A stretch of 13,096 bases of DNA from Planctomycetota bacterium (GTDB lineage: Bacteria; Planctomycetota; Planctomycetia; Pirellulales; Pirellulaceae): contig JAPLNJ010000490.1 in NCBI GenBank assembly GCA_026692885.1, positions 1 to 13,096 of the forward strand, read 5' to 3'. A program made the position numbers and the translations under genes. The notes beneath the pieces are model-generated. The model was not told the DNA's origin and made no database searches. It worked only from the letters and a program-made list of their open reading frames with translations. This document shows, in pieces, positions 1-7,887 of this stretch (positions are counted from its first letter, which is position 1; the number at the start of each line of letters is the position of its first letter).

Positions 1-111
1 GCGATTGCCTGCGAGCGACTGCAGGCGGGCTTGATCGAAGACCTGGACTTGGATGTCTTCCCCGGGTTGGTACGACCTCGCGAGGTGAAAAAAGAAAACC
101 CGGTCTCTTGA
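1..111 (+). CDS. Possible 3' end of a plus-strand gene (partial)
   Basis: Frame 1 is open from the window edge to a TGA at 109-111, giving 36 residues that end in KKENPVS. The codons are mostly G or C in the third position, like the neighbouring genes, and the other two forward frames give poorer peptides, one of them soon interrupted. The reading frame runs into the left arm of the hairpin at 97-124, so this gene would converge on the VWA gene with only 57 bases between the two stop codons. I do not recognise the protein from so short a tail. It could also be a chance open frame; the upstream sequence would settle it. Confidence 0.4.
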   Translation, partial: AIACERLQAGLIEDLDLDVFPGLVRPREVKKENPVS

Positions 112-124
112 GAGAGACCGGGTT
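87..124 (-). terminator. Rho-independent terminator of the VWA gene
   Basis: A perfect 12-bp stem (97-108 with 113-124, core CCCGGTCTC/GAGACCGGG) closes a 4-base loop. Read on the minus strand it is followed at once by a T-rich tract, the complement of the A run at 88-98. It lies 45 bases after the VWA stop codon. Only the minus-strand direction has the T tract, so it serves that gene and not the converging one. Confidence 0.85.
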
Positions 125-168
125 CGCCAAACCGGCTGAGGGATAGCCGCGTCAATGAGGGCGTTCAC

Positions 169-2679
169 CTATTTTTTTGGCGAGAGCGACAAGTCGACTT
201 CGATGGCCATCATGCCACCCAAGCCGCCACCCATGCCACCCATTCCACCGCCCATGCCGCCGCCCATGCCGCCGCCCATGCCGCCGCCCATGCCACCGCC
301 CATGCCGCCGCCCATGCCGCCGCCCATCTGGAAGGGGTTGACGCCCATGCCGCCGGTAATCGGGATCACGAGGTCACCCACCGGGTAAACCTTAGTGACC
401 AGTTCTTTCTCGGCCTCCTCGGAACTGGTGATCAAGAGCACCTCGTCCTTGATGAAGTAGGTCAATCCCAGATCCTTGAGGACCAACCGCAGGGCGGAAC
501 GCAAGGTAATGCCTTTGAGGTTTCGGGTCACGGGCGTGTCGGTACCCACACCGACGTTGTCCAGGGCCTTCTTGTCAATTTCGATCGGGATGTCGTGTTG
601 GTCTCGCAGGAACGCCACGACGTCTTCCAACGGTGTTTCAATGAACTCCAGTCGCGTGTCATCGTTCAACGCCGCGTGAATCTTCTGTTCGGCACTGCCT
701 TTGCGTGCCAACTCGACCGAAGCGTACTTCTTGCGACGCAGGGTCAGGTCAGACCAAACCTGTGGTTCCGGATAAGTGATCGGGGGCTCGTCCGGGAACG
801 GCACCAGGGCTTTCTCGACGGTGTGCAGCGCCCGGGCGAAATTACGGTGACGAACTTCTCGCAACCGCCACATCTCACTCACGTTCCAGCCGAACCGTGA
901 AGACCAGATGGCCGCTTCGGGAGTGGTCCCCAGCGGATCCAATTCGCGGACCTGCGTGGCCACCACATCCTCGGCATCCTGATACCGACCTTCGCGAATC
1001 AACGAATTGAATCGATCCATGAGCTGCTTGACCTTTTGGCGGCTGCGCGCCGTCTCTTCGACCAGGCGTTCTCGCTCTTCGGCGGCCGCCAGATTCTCGC
1101 GAGCCATCGCCAGGCGGCTCTCAACTTCCTTCGCGCGGCGTCCCGATTCGCGAATGGCCGAAATCACTTGCTCTCGCACCTGGGCCTTCAGTTCCGGGCT
1201 GGCGTCCGCGTTGCGGTCTACCATCTCCAGCGTCAGCTTCAGATCGGCTTGCGCTCCGCTGGGGTCGGTCGCCAGTTTCTGGCGTGCGTCCTTCAGGGAC
1301 TGCTCGACTTCCGCCTGGAACTTCTGATCAATCACCTGTTTGTTGTTCTGCACCAGATTGAGGAATCCGCCCACGTCCTGCATCCCGGGCTGATCTCCAG
1401 CCGGAGCCCCACCAGGATTGGCTGCGGGGGGCTGCAAAGCGACCATCCGCAACTCCAAGGCATCACCGCTGTTCGCGGCACCACCCCGTTTCAGAACCGC
1501 GTTGCGGACGGCTAGCGCCTCGGGGTTATTCGGGTCTCGTTTCAGGACCGCCTCGGCGACCTTCTTGGCGCCATCCAAGTCGCCCGTTCGCAGCGCGCTG
1601 CCGCCCAGTTTGGCCAAGGCTTCGTTGTTGGTCGCGAGCAAACGGGCCACTTCCCGCAGTCCGTTCGAACCCAGCGTGGGCAGGGCTGCGCCGCCTGTGC
1701 TCCGCGCGCCATCAACCAATTGCGGCAGGAAGCTGAAATCCTCACTGGAAACCTGTCCGGTGACGTTCCATTGCAGATCCATGGGCTTGCCGTTTACCTC
1801 GGCGACGAGCTTCACGGCCTGGGCTTCTCGCGATTTCAACGTCCCCAACAGCACCGTGTCACGATCGCTTCGCAACGGAGGAATCGTCTTGGGGAGGACT
1901 TCCTGCATGGTCTGGGGCAGATCGGCGGAAACGGGCCAGAAGACCACGCCGTGGGCGACTTGAGCCATCGCTGCACCGGCTTGTTCCGTCGACTTGCCTT
2001 CCGCCGCGTCCAGGTAGACCATGCCACCCGTGTGGTTCGCCAACGCCGCCACCATCTGGACGTCTCGTCCCGGACCAATCGCATAGCTCGAAACTGGAAT
2101 ACGACGATCCACGAGATGCTTGGTCAAATCTGCGAATTCGGCCGGTTGCATTAGGTTAGCGCGGCTCCTGCCGCCACCGATGTAGATCACCGCGCGGGGG
2201 TTGGCCGGAGCGCCGGAAAAGCTCTTCAGGACGCCCTTCATGGTTTCCAGCATATCGGTCGAACCGAGAGGTACGCGTCCTTCAAGTTTCGCCAGGCCCG
2301 CCTGCATGGCCTCACTACCGACCGCAACAAAACCCTCCGTCATAGGCACGGCGTTTAGGTCCGCCGCCATCAATTTGATGCGATCTTGCTGGCCCAACCG
2401 GCTGAGCATGGTCTTGAGGCCCGCCAGGGCGTCATCGCGGTACGCGCCGGTCTGGCTGGCAGACGTGTCGAAAAGCACCAAGATGTCGTGCGCGGAATCG
2501 GATGTCGCGGTCTGGGGCGGAGTCAGGCTCAAGGCAAAATAGGTCTGCCCCGCAGAATTGTCATACGTGGCCAACTTCGCGGAATCGTTGCCAGAGGGCG
2601 GAGCGGCCCCCCAAGTGACACCGCAGAAAAGCGTTGTCAGGACTGCGATTATCGTCAGGAAAGAATTGCGTCGCGACAT
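169..2679 (-). CDS. Secreted VWA-domain protein with coiled coil, STN-like domain and Gly-Met repeat tail
   Basis: The protein has 836 residues from the ATG at 2679. That start is preceded by GGAG at 8 bases and gives a signal peptide (MSRR, then a hydrophobic stretch to about residue 24); an in-frame ATG 33 bases upstream would spoil the signal. A von Willebrand factor A domain spans about 65-215, with the metal-binding MIDAS signature DTSAS at 71-75. About 346-395 looks like a TPR pair (GDLDGAKKVAEAVLKRDPNN). A long charged coiled coil follows at about 450-560. About 664-755 resembles the short secretin/TonB N-terminal (STN) fold, with the pattern LEFIETPLEDVVAFL then LRSALRLVLKDLGLTY. The last 60 residues are a (GGGM)n tail ending in EVDLSLSPKK. 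It is probably exported to the cell envelope, with a binding or scaffold role. No catalytic residues are visible, and the biological role is unknown. The gene is monocistronic, with its own terminator. Confidence 0.85.
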   Translation of the reverse strand: MSRRNSFLTIIAVLTTLFCGVTWGAAPPSGNDSAKLATYDNSAGQTYFALSLTPPQTATSDSAHDILVLFDTSASQTGAYRDDALAGLKTMLSRLGQQDRIKLMAADLNAVPMTEGFVAVGSEAMQAGLAKLEGRVPLGSTDMLETMKGVLKSFSGAPANPRAVIYIGGGRSRANLMQPAEFADLTKHLVDRRIPVSSYAIGPGRDVQMVAALANHTGGMVYLDAAEGKSTEQAGAAMAQVAHGVVFWPVSADLPQTMQEVLPKTIPPLRSDRDTVLLGTLKSREAQAVKLVAEVNGKPMDLQWNVTGQVSSEDFSFLPQLVDGARSTGGAALPTLGSNGLREVARLLATNNEALAKLGGSALRTGDLDGAKKVAEAVLKRDPNNPEALAVRNAVLKRGGAANSGDALELRMVALQPPAANPGGAPAGDQPGMQDVGGFLNLVQNNKQVIDQKFQAEVEQSLKDARQKLATDPSGAQADLKLTLEMVDRNADASPELKAQVREQVISAIRESGRRAKEVESRLAMARENLAAAEERERLVEETARSRQKVKQLMDRFNSLIREGRYQDAEDVVATQVRELDPLGTTPEAAIWSSRFGWNVSEMWRLREVRHRNFARALHTVEKALVPFPDEPPITYPEPQVWSDLTLRRKKYASVELARKGSAEQKIHAALNDDTRLEFIETPLEDVVAFLRDQHDIPIEIDKKALDNVGVGTDTPVTRNLKGITLRSALRLVLKDLGLTYFIKDEVLLITSSEEAEKELVTKVYPVGDLVIPITGGMGVNPFQMGGGMGGGMGGGMGGGMGGGMGGGMGGGMGGMGGGLGGMMAIEVDLSLSPKK
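211..327 (-). repeat. 12-bp tandem repeat coding for the GGGM tail
   Basis: On the plus strand the unit is ATGCCGCCGCCC, repeated about six to seven times with few changes between 252 and 327, and with degenerate copies out to 211. On the coding strand each unit gives GGGM. Because the unit is a multiple of three, gain or loss of copies changes tail length without breaking the frame. Confidence 0.9.
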
Positions 2680-2743
2680 GCTTGAGACTCCATCACGGAA
2701 GTGTATGACCAACGGGCTGCTCTTTGTTCTGGGAGCAACAGCC

Positions 2744-2775
2744 CTTGCCTTGCCCGAACCTTGCCTTGCCCGAAC
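2744..2775. repeat. Perfect 16-bp tandem duplication
   Basis: The unit CTTGCCTTGCCCGAAC occurs at 2744-2759 and again immediately at 2760-2775. It lies 65 bases upstream of the VWA start codon, in its probable leader or promoter region. It could be a simple slippage product; no function is visible. Confidence 0.85.
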
Positions 2776-3146
2776 TTACCAGCGCGTGGGGCGCGCTTAG
2801 CCTCACTTATTCTATGCGGTTGACAGGGTTTACGCTACAGATAAAACAATTCCGCAGGAAGCCGGCTCGGCGGAATCCTGGTGGGAGCTGCCGCCCACGG
2901 CAGCGTCACCAAGCAATTCCAGCTAGTTCAGGCCGCATACTCCCCAGGAAAACATCGGCGTCCACTGGGAAATGATAGCAGTGGAATTCTCGTTCACCGC
3001 CAGCGGTGGCGGCGACGCTCACGACGAATCGCTACAAACGAGCATCGCTGCAAAATCCTCGCTCTCGGAAAAATACATCAAGTCCGCTCCGCTTAGGACC
3101 ACGAAACGAATAGAAGGAATAAAGGAACAGCTGTCGGATCTTCAAT

Positions 3147-3202
3147 GTAGTCATCACGCTCGGCCGTGATGACATGTCGTCACGGCCGAGCGTGACGACT
3201 AC
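3147..3202. repeat. REP-like doublet: two inverted 8-bp hairpins inside a 56-bp palindrome
   Basis: Two 28-base arms (3147-3174 and 3175-3202) are inverted copies matching at 26 of 28 positions, with no spacer. Each arm is itself a perfect hairpin: TCATCACG/CGTGATGA around CTCGGC at 3151-3172, and TCGTCACG/CGTGACGA around GCCGAG at 3177-3198. The two differences between the arms restore pairing inside each small hairpin. It sits 32 bases after the arfB stop. It has no T run directly after it on the minus strand, so it is not a standard terminator. It resembles the paired REP/BIME elements of other bacteria. Confidence 0.8.
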
Positions 3203-3234
3203 TATTTCTGCGAAACTTGTTTTTTCGTCCGTCC

Positions 3235-3657
3235 TTACTCTTCTCCGTGCGGGGATCGCCGGGACTGTTTTCGATCCGAACTCTCCCGCTTGACCCTCAG
3301 TCGCCGCTCCTTCGCACCCCGTGACGGGCGCGTCGCCTTGCGTGGTTTTGGCGGCAAAGCGACCTCCAGGATCATTTCTCGCAATTTCTCGAGACAGTCC
3401 TCCAAATTGCGCGCCTGATCGCGATAACGCTGGCTTTGGAGGACCAGTTCTCCTTCTTTGTTGATCCGACGCCCAAAGCGGGCGCGAAACCGGACAAGCA
3501 CATCCTGAGGCAGGCTCGGGGACGTAGCCAGCGACCAGTGTAGCGTAGCCTTGCTGCTGACCTTGTTGACGTTTTGCCCGCCAGGCCCACTGCTGCGCGC
3601 GTAAGACCAGCGAAATTCGTCGCGAGGAATCTCGATGCGTTGATTGACGTGGAGCAT
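3235..3657 (-). CDS. arfB: Alternative ribosome-rescue factor, peptidyl-tRNA hydrolase ArfB (YaeJ family)
   Basis: The product enters the empty A site of ribosomes stalled at the 3' end of a broken mRNA and hydrolyses the peptidyl-tRNA ester. The catalytic GGQ is at residues 26-28 within SSGPGGQNVNK, the position it has in E. coli ArfB. The C-terminal tail is strongly basic (KPRKATRPSRGAKERRL), the part that occupies the mRNA channel in the family. Starting at the ATG at 3657 gives 140 residues, the usual family length. The frame stays open upstream to 3843, but that part is low-quality sequence crossing the divergent promoter region, so I reject it. The ribosome binding site is weak. It lacks the codon-recognition domains of true release factors. 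The gene is divergent from etfB, with 229 bases between the starts. Confidence 0.93.
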   Translation of the reverse strand: MLHVNQRIEIPRDEFRWSYARSSGPGGQNVNKVSSKATLHWSLATSPSLPQDVLVRFRARFGRRINKEGELVLQSQRYRDQARNLEDCLEKLREMILEVALPPKPRKATRPSRGAKERRLRVKRESSDRKQSRRSPHGEE

Positions 3658-3810
3658 AGTTGGACCCGTACCCTGGCTTGGGGCCGGCTCGATGCGAAGC
3701 CAGACCAGCCTGGATGATACCGCGGCGCATCGCGGCTTGCCATTGAGGGAGGGACGCCTCGTTGCGGCAACTCGGCGGCACCGCGGCACCGCCTGCCCTG
3801 AAATTAGCCC

Positions 3811-3839
3811 TTGACCCATCGGCGTAACCTTGCTAGTTT
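3811..3839 (+). promoter_or_regulatory. Candidate sigma-70 promoter for the etf operon
   Basis: TTGACC at 3811-3816 (five of six matches to the -35 consensus) is separated by 17 bases from TAGTTT at 3834-3839, a weaker -10 (three of six). Transcription would start near 3846 and leave a leader of about 40 bases before the etfB GTG. It is the best-spaced pair in the divergent gap, but the -10 is poor. Confidence 0.4.
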
Positions 3840-3886
3840 TCACCCCTTTACCTTCAGCGGCTGGTATTGTTTCGGGAGCGATCGTT

Positions 3887-4801
3887 GTGCCTTACGACAG
3901 CATTGTGCTAGTAAAACAGGTCCCCGACACCGCAAACATCACGGCTGAGGCCATGAAGGACGACGGGACTGTGAATCGGGCGGCTTTGCCGACGATTTTC
4001 AATCCGGAAGACCTGAACGCGTTGGAAACGGCCTTGGAAACTCGGGATCGGTTCGGTGGAACTGTTACCGCGCTGAGCATGGGCCCGCCGAAAGCGGCCG
4101 ATGTGCTGCGAGAATGCCTGTTCCGCGGCGCGGACCGAGGCATCCTACTGACGGATCGCCGTGCGGCGGCCAGTGATACTCTGGCGACCAGCTACATCCT
4201 TGCGCAAGCGATTCGAACGATCGGACGATTCGATCTGGTCTTCGCCGGTCGCCAGGCGATTGATGGCGATACGGCCCAAGTGGGGCCCCAGTGTGCAGAG
4301 AAACTGGGAATTACTCAGCTTACCTATCTGGAACAGTTGATCCATCTCGGTGACGGAGCGGTCCGAATTCGGCGCAATACGGGCAATGGCTGGGAGATCG
4401 TCGAAGCCAAGTTGCCAGTGCTAATCACGGTGATCGGGACCGCCAACCAACCGCGCCCGCCGGCTGCCCGCAAGGTGATGAAGTTCAAGCGGGCTCGGGT
4501 TGAGGCAGAGTTGGCCGCTGAGGTCAAAGCCGACGTGGTTGGCAAGAGCGAAGAACAAGTCGCGGCCGCTCTCGCCAGTCGCCGCCAAGAACTTCGGGAG
4601 CAGGGGCTGCTCCTGGAGCAGTGGAGTCTGGATGATATCGGGGCCGACCTGAACCGTTGCGGATTGGCCGGTTCGCCGACCAAAGTCTACCGCGTACAGG
4701 CCATCGTGCTCACCAAAGAGGGCTACACGGAGATTCCACCCACCGAGGAAGGCGTACGCCGCCTGATCCACGAGTTGGTCGTGGACCGAACGCTAGGGTA
4801 A
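3887..4801 (+). CDS. etfB: Electron transfer flavoprotein, beta subunit
   Basis: This is the small subunit of the soluble FAD heterodimer that takes electrons from acyl-CoA dehydrogenases. I chose the GTG at 3887 because GGGAG lies 8 bases upstream and the protein then begins PYDSIVLVKQVPDT, the normal EtfB N-terminus; an ATG 57 bases upstream would sit on the candidate promoter. Length is 304 residues, longer than the usual 250-265. The excess is a charged helical segment at about 203-250 before the conserved GLAGSPTKVYRV. The nucleotide-site motif GRQAIDGDTAQVGP is at 121-134. Mitochondrial-type EtfB proteins have DDDxNQT here, which suggests that this subunit belongs to the FixA/bifurcating branch and could bind FAD. 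It is first gene of the etfB-etfA-dehydrogenase operon. Confidence 0.93.
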   Translation: MPYDSIVLVKQVPDTANITAEAMKDDGTVNRAALPTIFNPEDLNALETALETRDRFGGTVTALSMGPPKAADVLRECLFRGADRGILLTDRRAAASDTLATSYILAQAIRTIGRFDLVFAGRQAIDGDTAQVGPQCAEKLGITQLTYLEQLIHLGDGAVRIRRNTGNGWEIVEAKLPVLITVIGTANQPRPPAARKVMKFKRARVEAELAAEVKADVVGKSEEQVAAALASRRQELREQGLLLEQWSLDDIGADLNRCGLAGSPTKVYRVQAIVLTKEGYTEIPPTEEGVRRLIHELVVDRTLG

Positions 4802-4904
4802 TTGGTAATTCAGTCACGAAATATCGTAACGCGACCGAGTCGCAGCTGGAACAGGACGGGTTGAAGAACGTCCCACGACGGACCCAAAGGGGTATTGAGC
4901 AGCC

Positions 4905-5933
4905 ATGATCGAAGTGAATCGCCAAGGGGAAGTCTGGGTCTTTGCCGAACAGCAGGACGGCGTCTTAGACGACGTCGTTCTGGAGTTGTGCGGCAAAGCC
5001 CGTGAATTGGCCGACAGACTGGGCGTCAAGGCCGGGGCCGTGCTGGCGGGTGCCGCGGTCGAAGGACTGCCCCAGAGGCTGATCGCGCACGGTATCGACA
5101 ATGTCTATGTCGTCTGTGATGACCGTCTGGGCCATTTTCAGACGAACCCGTACGCCCGTGTGCTGTGCAGTCTGATTGAGAAGCACCAGCCGCAGATTGT
5201 GCTTTTCGGCGCCACGGTGATGGGCCGCGACCTCGCGCCCCGCGTGGCTTCGGAGATGCGTGCGGGGATGACGGCTGACTGCACCGATTTAGAAATCAAA
5301 GACGTCACGGATCCTCGCACCAAGGAAGTCCACTCGAATTTGCTGTTGCAGATTCGGCCGTCGTTCGGCGGCAACATCATCGCCACGATCGTGAATTACG
5401 ATTGGTGGCCACAGATGGCCACCGTGCGCGAGGGTGTGATGACCTTGAATGACCCGGACCCGTCGCGGCAGGGCACGATCACCGAAGAGCCAGTGCACCT
5501 GCCTCAGTCTCTGTTCGCGGTCAAGTTGATCGAACGGCACATCGAGCCGCGGAAAGTCAACCTCAAGGGCGCCCGCGTGATTGCGGCGGGTGGTGGCGGC
5601 GTGGGCAGCCGGGCTAACTTCAAGCTGATCCACGAACTGGCAGGAGCCCTCGGGGGAGCGGTCGGCGCGAGTCGGGCGGCGGTCGACGGCGGGTACATCG
5701 GCAAGGAGCACCAGGTGGGCCAAACCGGCACCACGGTTCGTCCGGCCTTGTACATTGCCTGCGGGATCAGCGGCACGGTTCAACACCGGGCCGGCATGGA
5801 GGAATCCGCCAAAATCATTGCCATCAATACGGACCGCGACGCGCCGATTCTCTCGGTGGCGCATTACGGTATCGTCGGTGACCTGAACAAAGTCATCCCC
5901 ATGATGATCAAGGCACTCCGAGAGCGGCGGTAA
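4905..5933 (+). CDS. etfA: Electron transfer flavoprotein, alpha subunit
   Basis: This is the large ETF subunit, carrying FAD in its C-terminal domain and pairing with the EtfB encoded 103 bases upstream. It has 342 residues from the ATG at 4905 (weak GAG at -8). The C-terminal FAD domain runs from about 225 to 342. It shows GASRAAVDGG with the flavin-contacting Arg at 257, QVGQTGTTV at 270-278, and the family signature YIACGISGTVQHRAGM with Gln293-His294. Two positions differ from the common consensus: the usual QTGK has Thr at 276, and the ADYGIVGD motif reads AHYGIVGD. The N-terminal half (VWVFAEQQDG, then VLFGATVMGRDLAPRVASEM) is typical. Co-transcription with etfB is likely, since no terminator lies between them. 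Confidence 0.94.
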   Translation: MIEVNRQGEVWVFAEQQDGVLDDVVLELCGKARELADRLGVKAGAVLAGAAVEGLPQRLIAHGIDNVYVVCDDRLGHFQTNPYARVLCSLIEKHQPQIVLFGATVMGRDLAPRVASEMRAGMTADCTDLEIKDVTDPRTKEVHSNLLLQIRPSFGGNIIATIVNYDWWPQMATVREGVMTLNDPDPSRQGTITEEPVHLPQSLFAVKLIERHIEPRKVNLKGARVIAAGGGGVGSRANFKLIHELAGALGGAVGASRAAVDGGYIGKEHQVGQTGTTVRPALYIACGISGTVQHRAGMEESAKIIAINTDRDAPILSVAHYGIVGDLNKVIPMMIKALRERR

Positions 5934-5940
5934 CGGCAGG

Positions 5941-6044
5941 GTGGGTTTCGCCCACCGCCTTAAGGTCCCGCCTGCCGGGCAGGACCTGCCAGCTGCCCAA
6001 CACACTACCATCCGGTTCGAGGTGTCGCCCGGCAGGCGGGACCT
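5941..6044. repeat. Inverted repeat between etfA and the acyl-CoA dehydrogenase gene
   Basis: A perfect 18-bp inverted pair, AGGTCCCGCCTGCCGGGC at 5963-5980 and its complement at 6027-6044, encloses 46 bases. Just before it, 5941-5955 is a small GTGGG...CCCAC hairpin that begins 8 bases after the etfA stop. There is no T run, so it is not a classical terminator. It could protect the etfBA message from 3' decay or pause transcription before the dehydrogenase gene. Confidence 0.75.
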
Positions 6045-6096
6045 ACCTAACAGCATCGACTTAGCCCAGACAAACGGACACCTGCGGGAGGTTGGC

Positions 6097-7842
6097 GTGG
6101 CAAACTTCTTTCTTGATAACCAGGATATCCAATTCCTGTTCGACTACCTGGACCTGAAAGAATTGGCCCGGATCCAGGAGTACTTCGCCGAGAATGGCGC
6201 TGCCGATTACGTGCCGATCGACGAAGCGGATGTCATCGACAGTTATCGTCGCGTGCTGGAGATCGTGGGACAGGTCGCCGCCGAAACCCTGGCGCCCCAC
6301 GCGGAGGACGTGGACCGCGAGGGCAACACGCTGAACGAAGACGGCACGGTGACCTTGAACCCCAAGGTCCAAGAGAACCTCGATCGCATGGCTCAGGGCG
6401 ACCTGATGGGATTCACGCTGCCGCGGAAGTACGGCGGGTTGAACTGCCCCAACCTGATCTACACGATTGCCAACGAAATCGTCAGCCGCGGCGATGCCTC
6501 GTTCATGAATATGTTCGGGCTGCAAGGCATCGCCGAGACGATCAACGCCTTTGCCTGCCAGGAGATTAAGGACGAGACGCTGCCGCTGTTCGCCGAAGGC
6601 CAAGTCACGGGCGCCATGGTCTTGACCGAGCCCGACGCCGGCAGCGATCTACAGGCCGTCCGGTTGCGAGCCCATCAGGACGAGCACGGCAACTGGTATC
6701 TCAACGGTGTGAAACGTTTCATCACGAACGGTTGCGGCGAGATCCTGCTGACGCTGGCCCGCAGCGAACCGGGCATCAGCGACGGCCGCGGCTTGAGCCT
6801 GTTCATCTCCGAGCGGTCCGACAAGATCAAGGTCCGGCACCTGGAAAAGAAGCTGGGCATTCACGGTTCACCCACCTGCGAATTGGTCTACGAGAATGCC
6901 CCGGCCCGTTTGATCGGCGAGCGGCAGCGCGGGCTGATTACCTACGTGTTGGCCCTGATGAACGGCGCTCGCGTGGGCATTGCCGCCCAATCGTTGGGCA
7001 TTGCCGAGGCGGCTTTTCGTGTGGCACGCACCTATGCCCACACGCGGCAGCAGTTCGGCGGACCCATCGAGCGTCTGCCGGCCGTGGCCGAGATGGTCAC
7101 CGACATGCAGATTGCCATTGAGGCCGCGCGCGCATTGACCTACGAAACGAGCATCGTTTGCGATCGCGAGAACAACAATCTTCGCGTCCTGGAAGCCTAC
7201 GAAAGTAAAATCGACAAGGCCGAACTGAAGGAACGCAAGCAACTGTCGCGACAGGTGAAGCGGCTCAATGGCATGTTGACGCCGATGTGCAAGTACTACT
7301 CCTCCGAGATGTGCTGCTACGTCGCCAGCACAGCAATCCAAGTGCTGGGCGGCTCGGGCTACATGCAGGATTACGCGTCCGAGCGTTACCTCCGCGACGC
7401 CCGCATCACCACAATCTACGAAGGCACCAGCCAGTTGCAAGTGGTCGCGGCCGTCCGCGGCGTGACCTCCGGCACCTTCGAGTCGTGGGTGGCGCCGCGA
7501 GAGCAGCTGGAATACGCGGATCCTTTGTTGGCCGAATTGAAGCAGAAGCTCGTGACCGGCAAGCAGCGACTGATGGAGACGATCCAGTTCGTCAAACAGC
7601 GGTCGACCTCGTACTTGGATCTCTCCGGTCGGCGCTTGGTCGATTCGGCCATCGCGGTGATCGTCGGTCACTTGTTCCTCGGTCAAGCCGTGCAGAACGA
7701 GCGAAAGAAGCGGGTGGCCCGGCGGTACATCGACACCCAGATGTGTCTCCTGCGGGCGAACTGCGAGCAGGTCCTTGCCGGCGACGTCTCGCCCCTGGAA
7801 GAATACGAAATCCTCGCCGGCCCCGTGCCTTCCAATCAGTAG
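6097..7842 (+). CDS. Acyl-CoA dehydrogenase, long form
   Basis: A flavoenzyme of acyl-CoA alpha,beta-dehydrogenation, passing electrons to ETF. I chose the GTG at 6097, with GGGAGG 5 bases upstream, over an in-frame GTG at 5941, because translating 5941-6096 would read through the intergenic inverted repeat. The result is 581 residues, against about 380 for classical enzymes. Signature one, VLTEPDAGSD, is at 175-184. Signature two leads to IYEGTSQ with Glu442, the position of the catalytic base in medium-chain enzymes. The FAD-domain motif QVLGGSGYMQDY lies just before it. A charged insertion (about 365-395) and a C-terminal extension of about 135 residues mark the long subfamily. The N-terminus NFFLDNQDIQFLFDYLDL is also typical of that group. 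Substrate chain length cannot be read from the sequence. It is third gene after etfB and etfA. Confidence 0.93.
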   Translation: MANFFLDNQDIQFLFDYLDLKELARIQEYFAENGAADYVPIDEADVIDSYRRVLEIVGQVAAETLAPHAEDVDREGNTLNEDGTVTLNPKVQENLDRMAQGDLMGFTLPRKYGGLNCPNLIYTIANEIVSRGDASFMNMFGLQGIAETINAFACQEIKDETLPLFAEGQVTGAMVLTEPDAGSDLQAVRLRAHQDEHGNWYLNGVKRFITNGCGEILLTLARSEPGISDGRGLSLFISERSDKIKVRHLEKKLGIHGSPTCELVYENAPARLIGERQRGLITYVLALMNGARVGIAAQSLGIAEAAFRVARTYAHTRQQFGGPIERLPAVAEMVTDMQIAIEAARALTYETSIVCDRENNNLRVLEAYESKIDKAELKERKQLSRQVKRLNGMLTPMCKYYSSEMCCYVASTAIQVLGGSGYMQDYASERYLRDARITTIYEGTSQLQVVAAVRGVTSGTFESWVAPREQLEYADPLLAELKQKLVTGKQRLMETIQFVKQRSTSYLDLSGRRLVDSAIAVIVGHLFLGQAVQNERKKRVARRYIDTQMCLLRANCEQVLAGDVSPLEEYEILAGPVPSNQ

Positions 7843-7887
7843 CCCAAATCGGCCGACAGGCGGTCTCGCCTCCACGTGGTCGCGCCG

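Larger units (their letters stand above)
2680..3234. other. Intergenic stretch without a convincing gene
   Basis: These 555 bases separate the VWA start from the arfB stop. No open frame here has both a ribosome binding site and a protein-like composition. It holds a 16-bp tandem duplication near the VWA start and a hairpin doublet near the arfB stop. On the minus strand a TAGAAT box (complement of 2810-2815) could be a -10 element for the VWA gene, but no matching -35 sits at the right distance, so I do not call a promoter. Confidence 0.7.

Noticed and set aside
211..327. CRISPR-like array
   Set aside because: The 12-bp units are contiguous, without spacers, and lie in frame in a coding region.
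2820..2845. TTGACA at 2820-2825 as a plus-strand promoter
   Set aside because: The only -10-like box (GATAAA at 2840) is 14 bases away, too close, and no plus-strand gene follows.
2972..3169. A 65-codon plus-strand open frame in the VWA/arfB spacer
   Set aside because: Its ribosome binding site is poor (GGGAA too close to the ATG), it ends inside the hairpin doublet, and the peptide resembles nothing I know.
3032..3781. Minus-strand open frame overlapping arfB in another frame
   Set aside because: ArfB has the GGQ motif and the correct length; this frame has only low-complexity basic peptide and runs through the REP-like doublet.
3658..3843. N-terminal extension of ArfB to an upstream ATG
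   Set aside because: It adds 62 residues absent from the family and covers the candidate etf promoter; the internal ATG gives the family length and places GGQ at 26-28.
5941..6096. N-terminal extension of the acyl-CoA dehydrogenase from the GTG at 5941
   Set aside because: It would translate an intergenic inverted repeat; the GTG at 6097 has a strong GGGAGG site and gives a family-like N-terminus.
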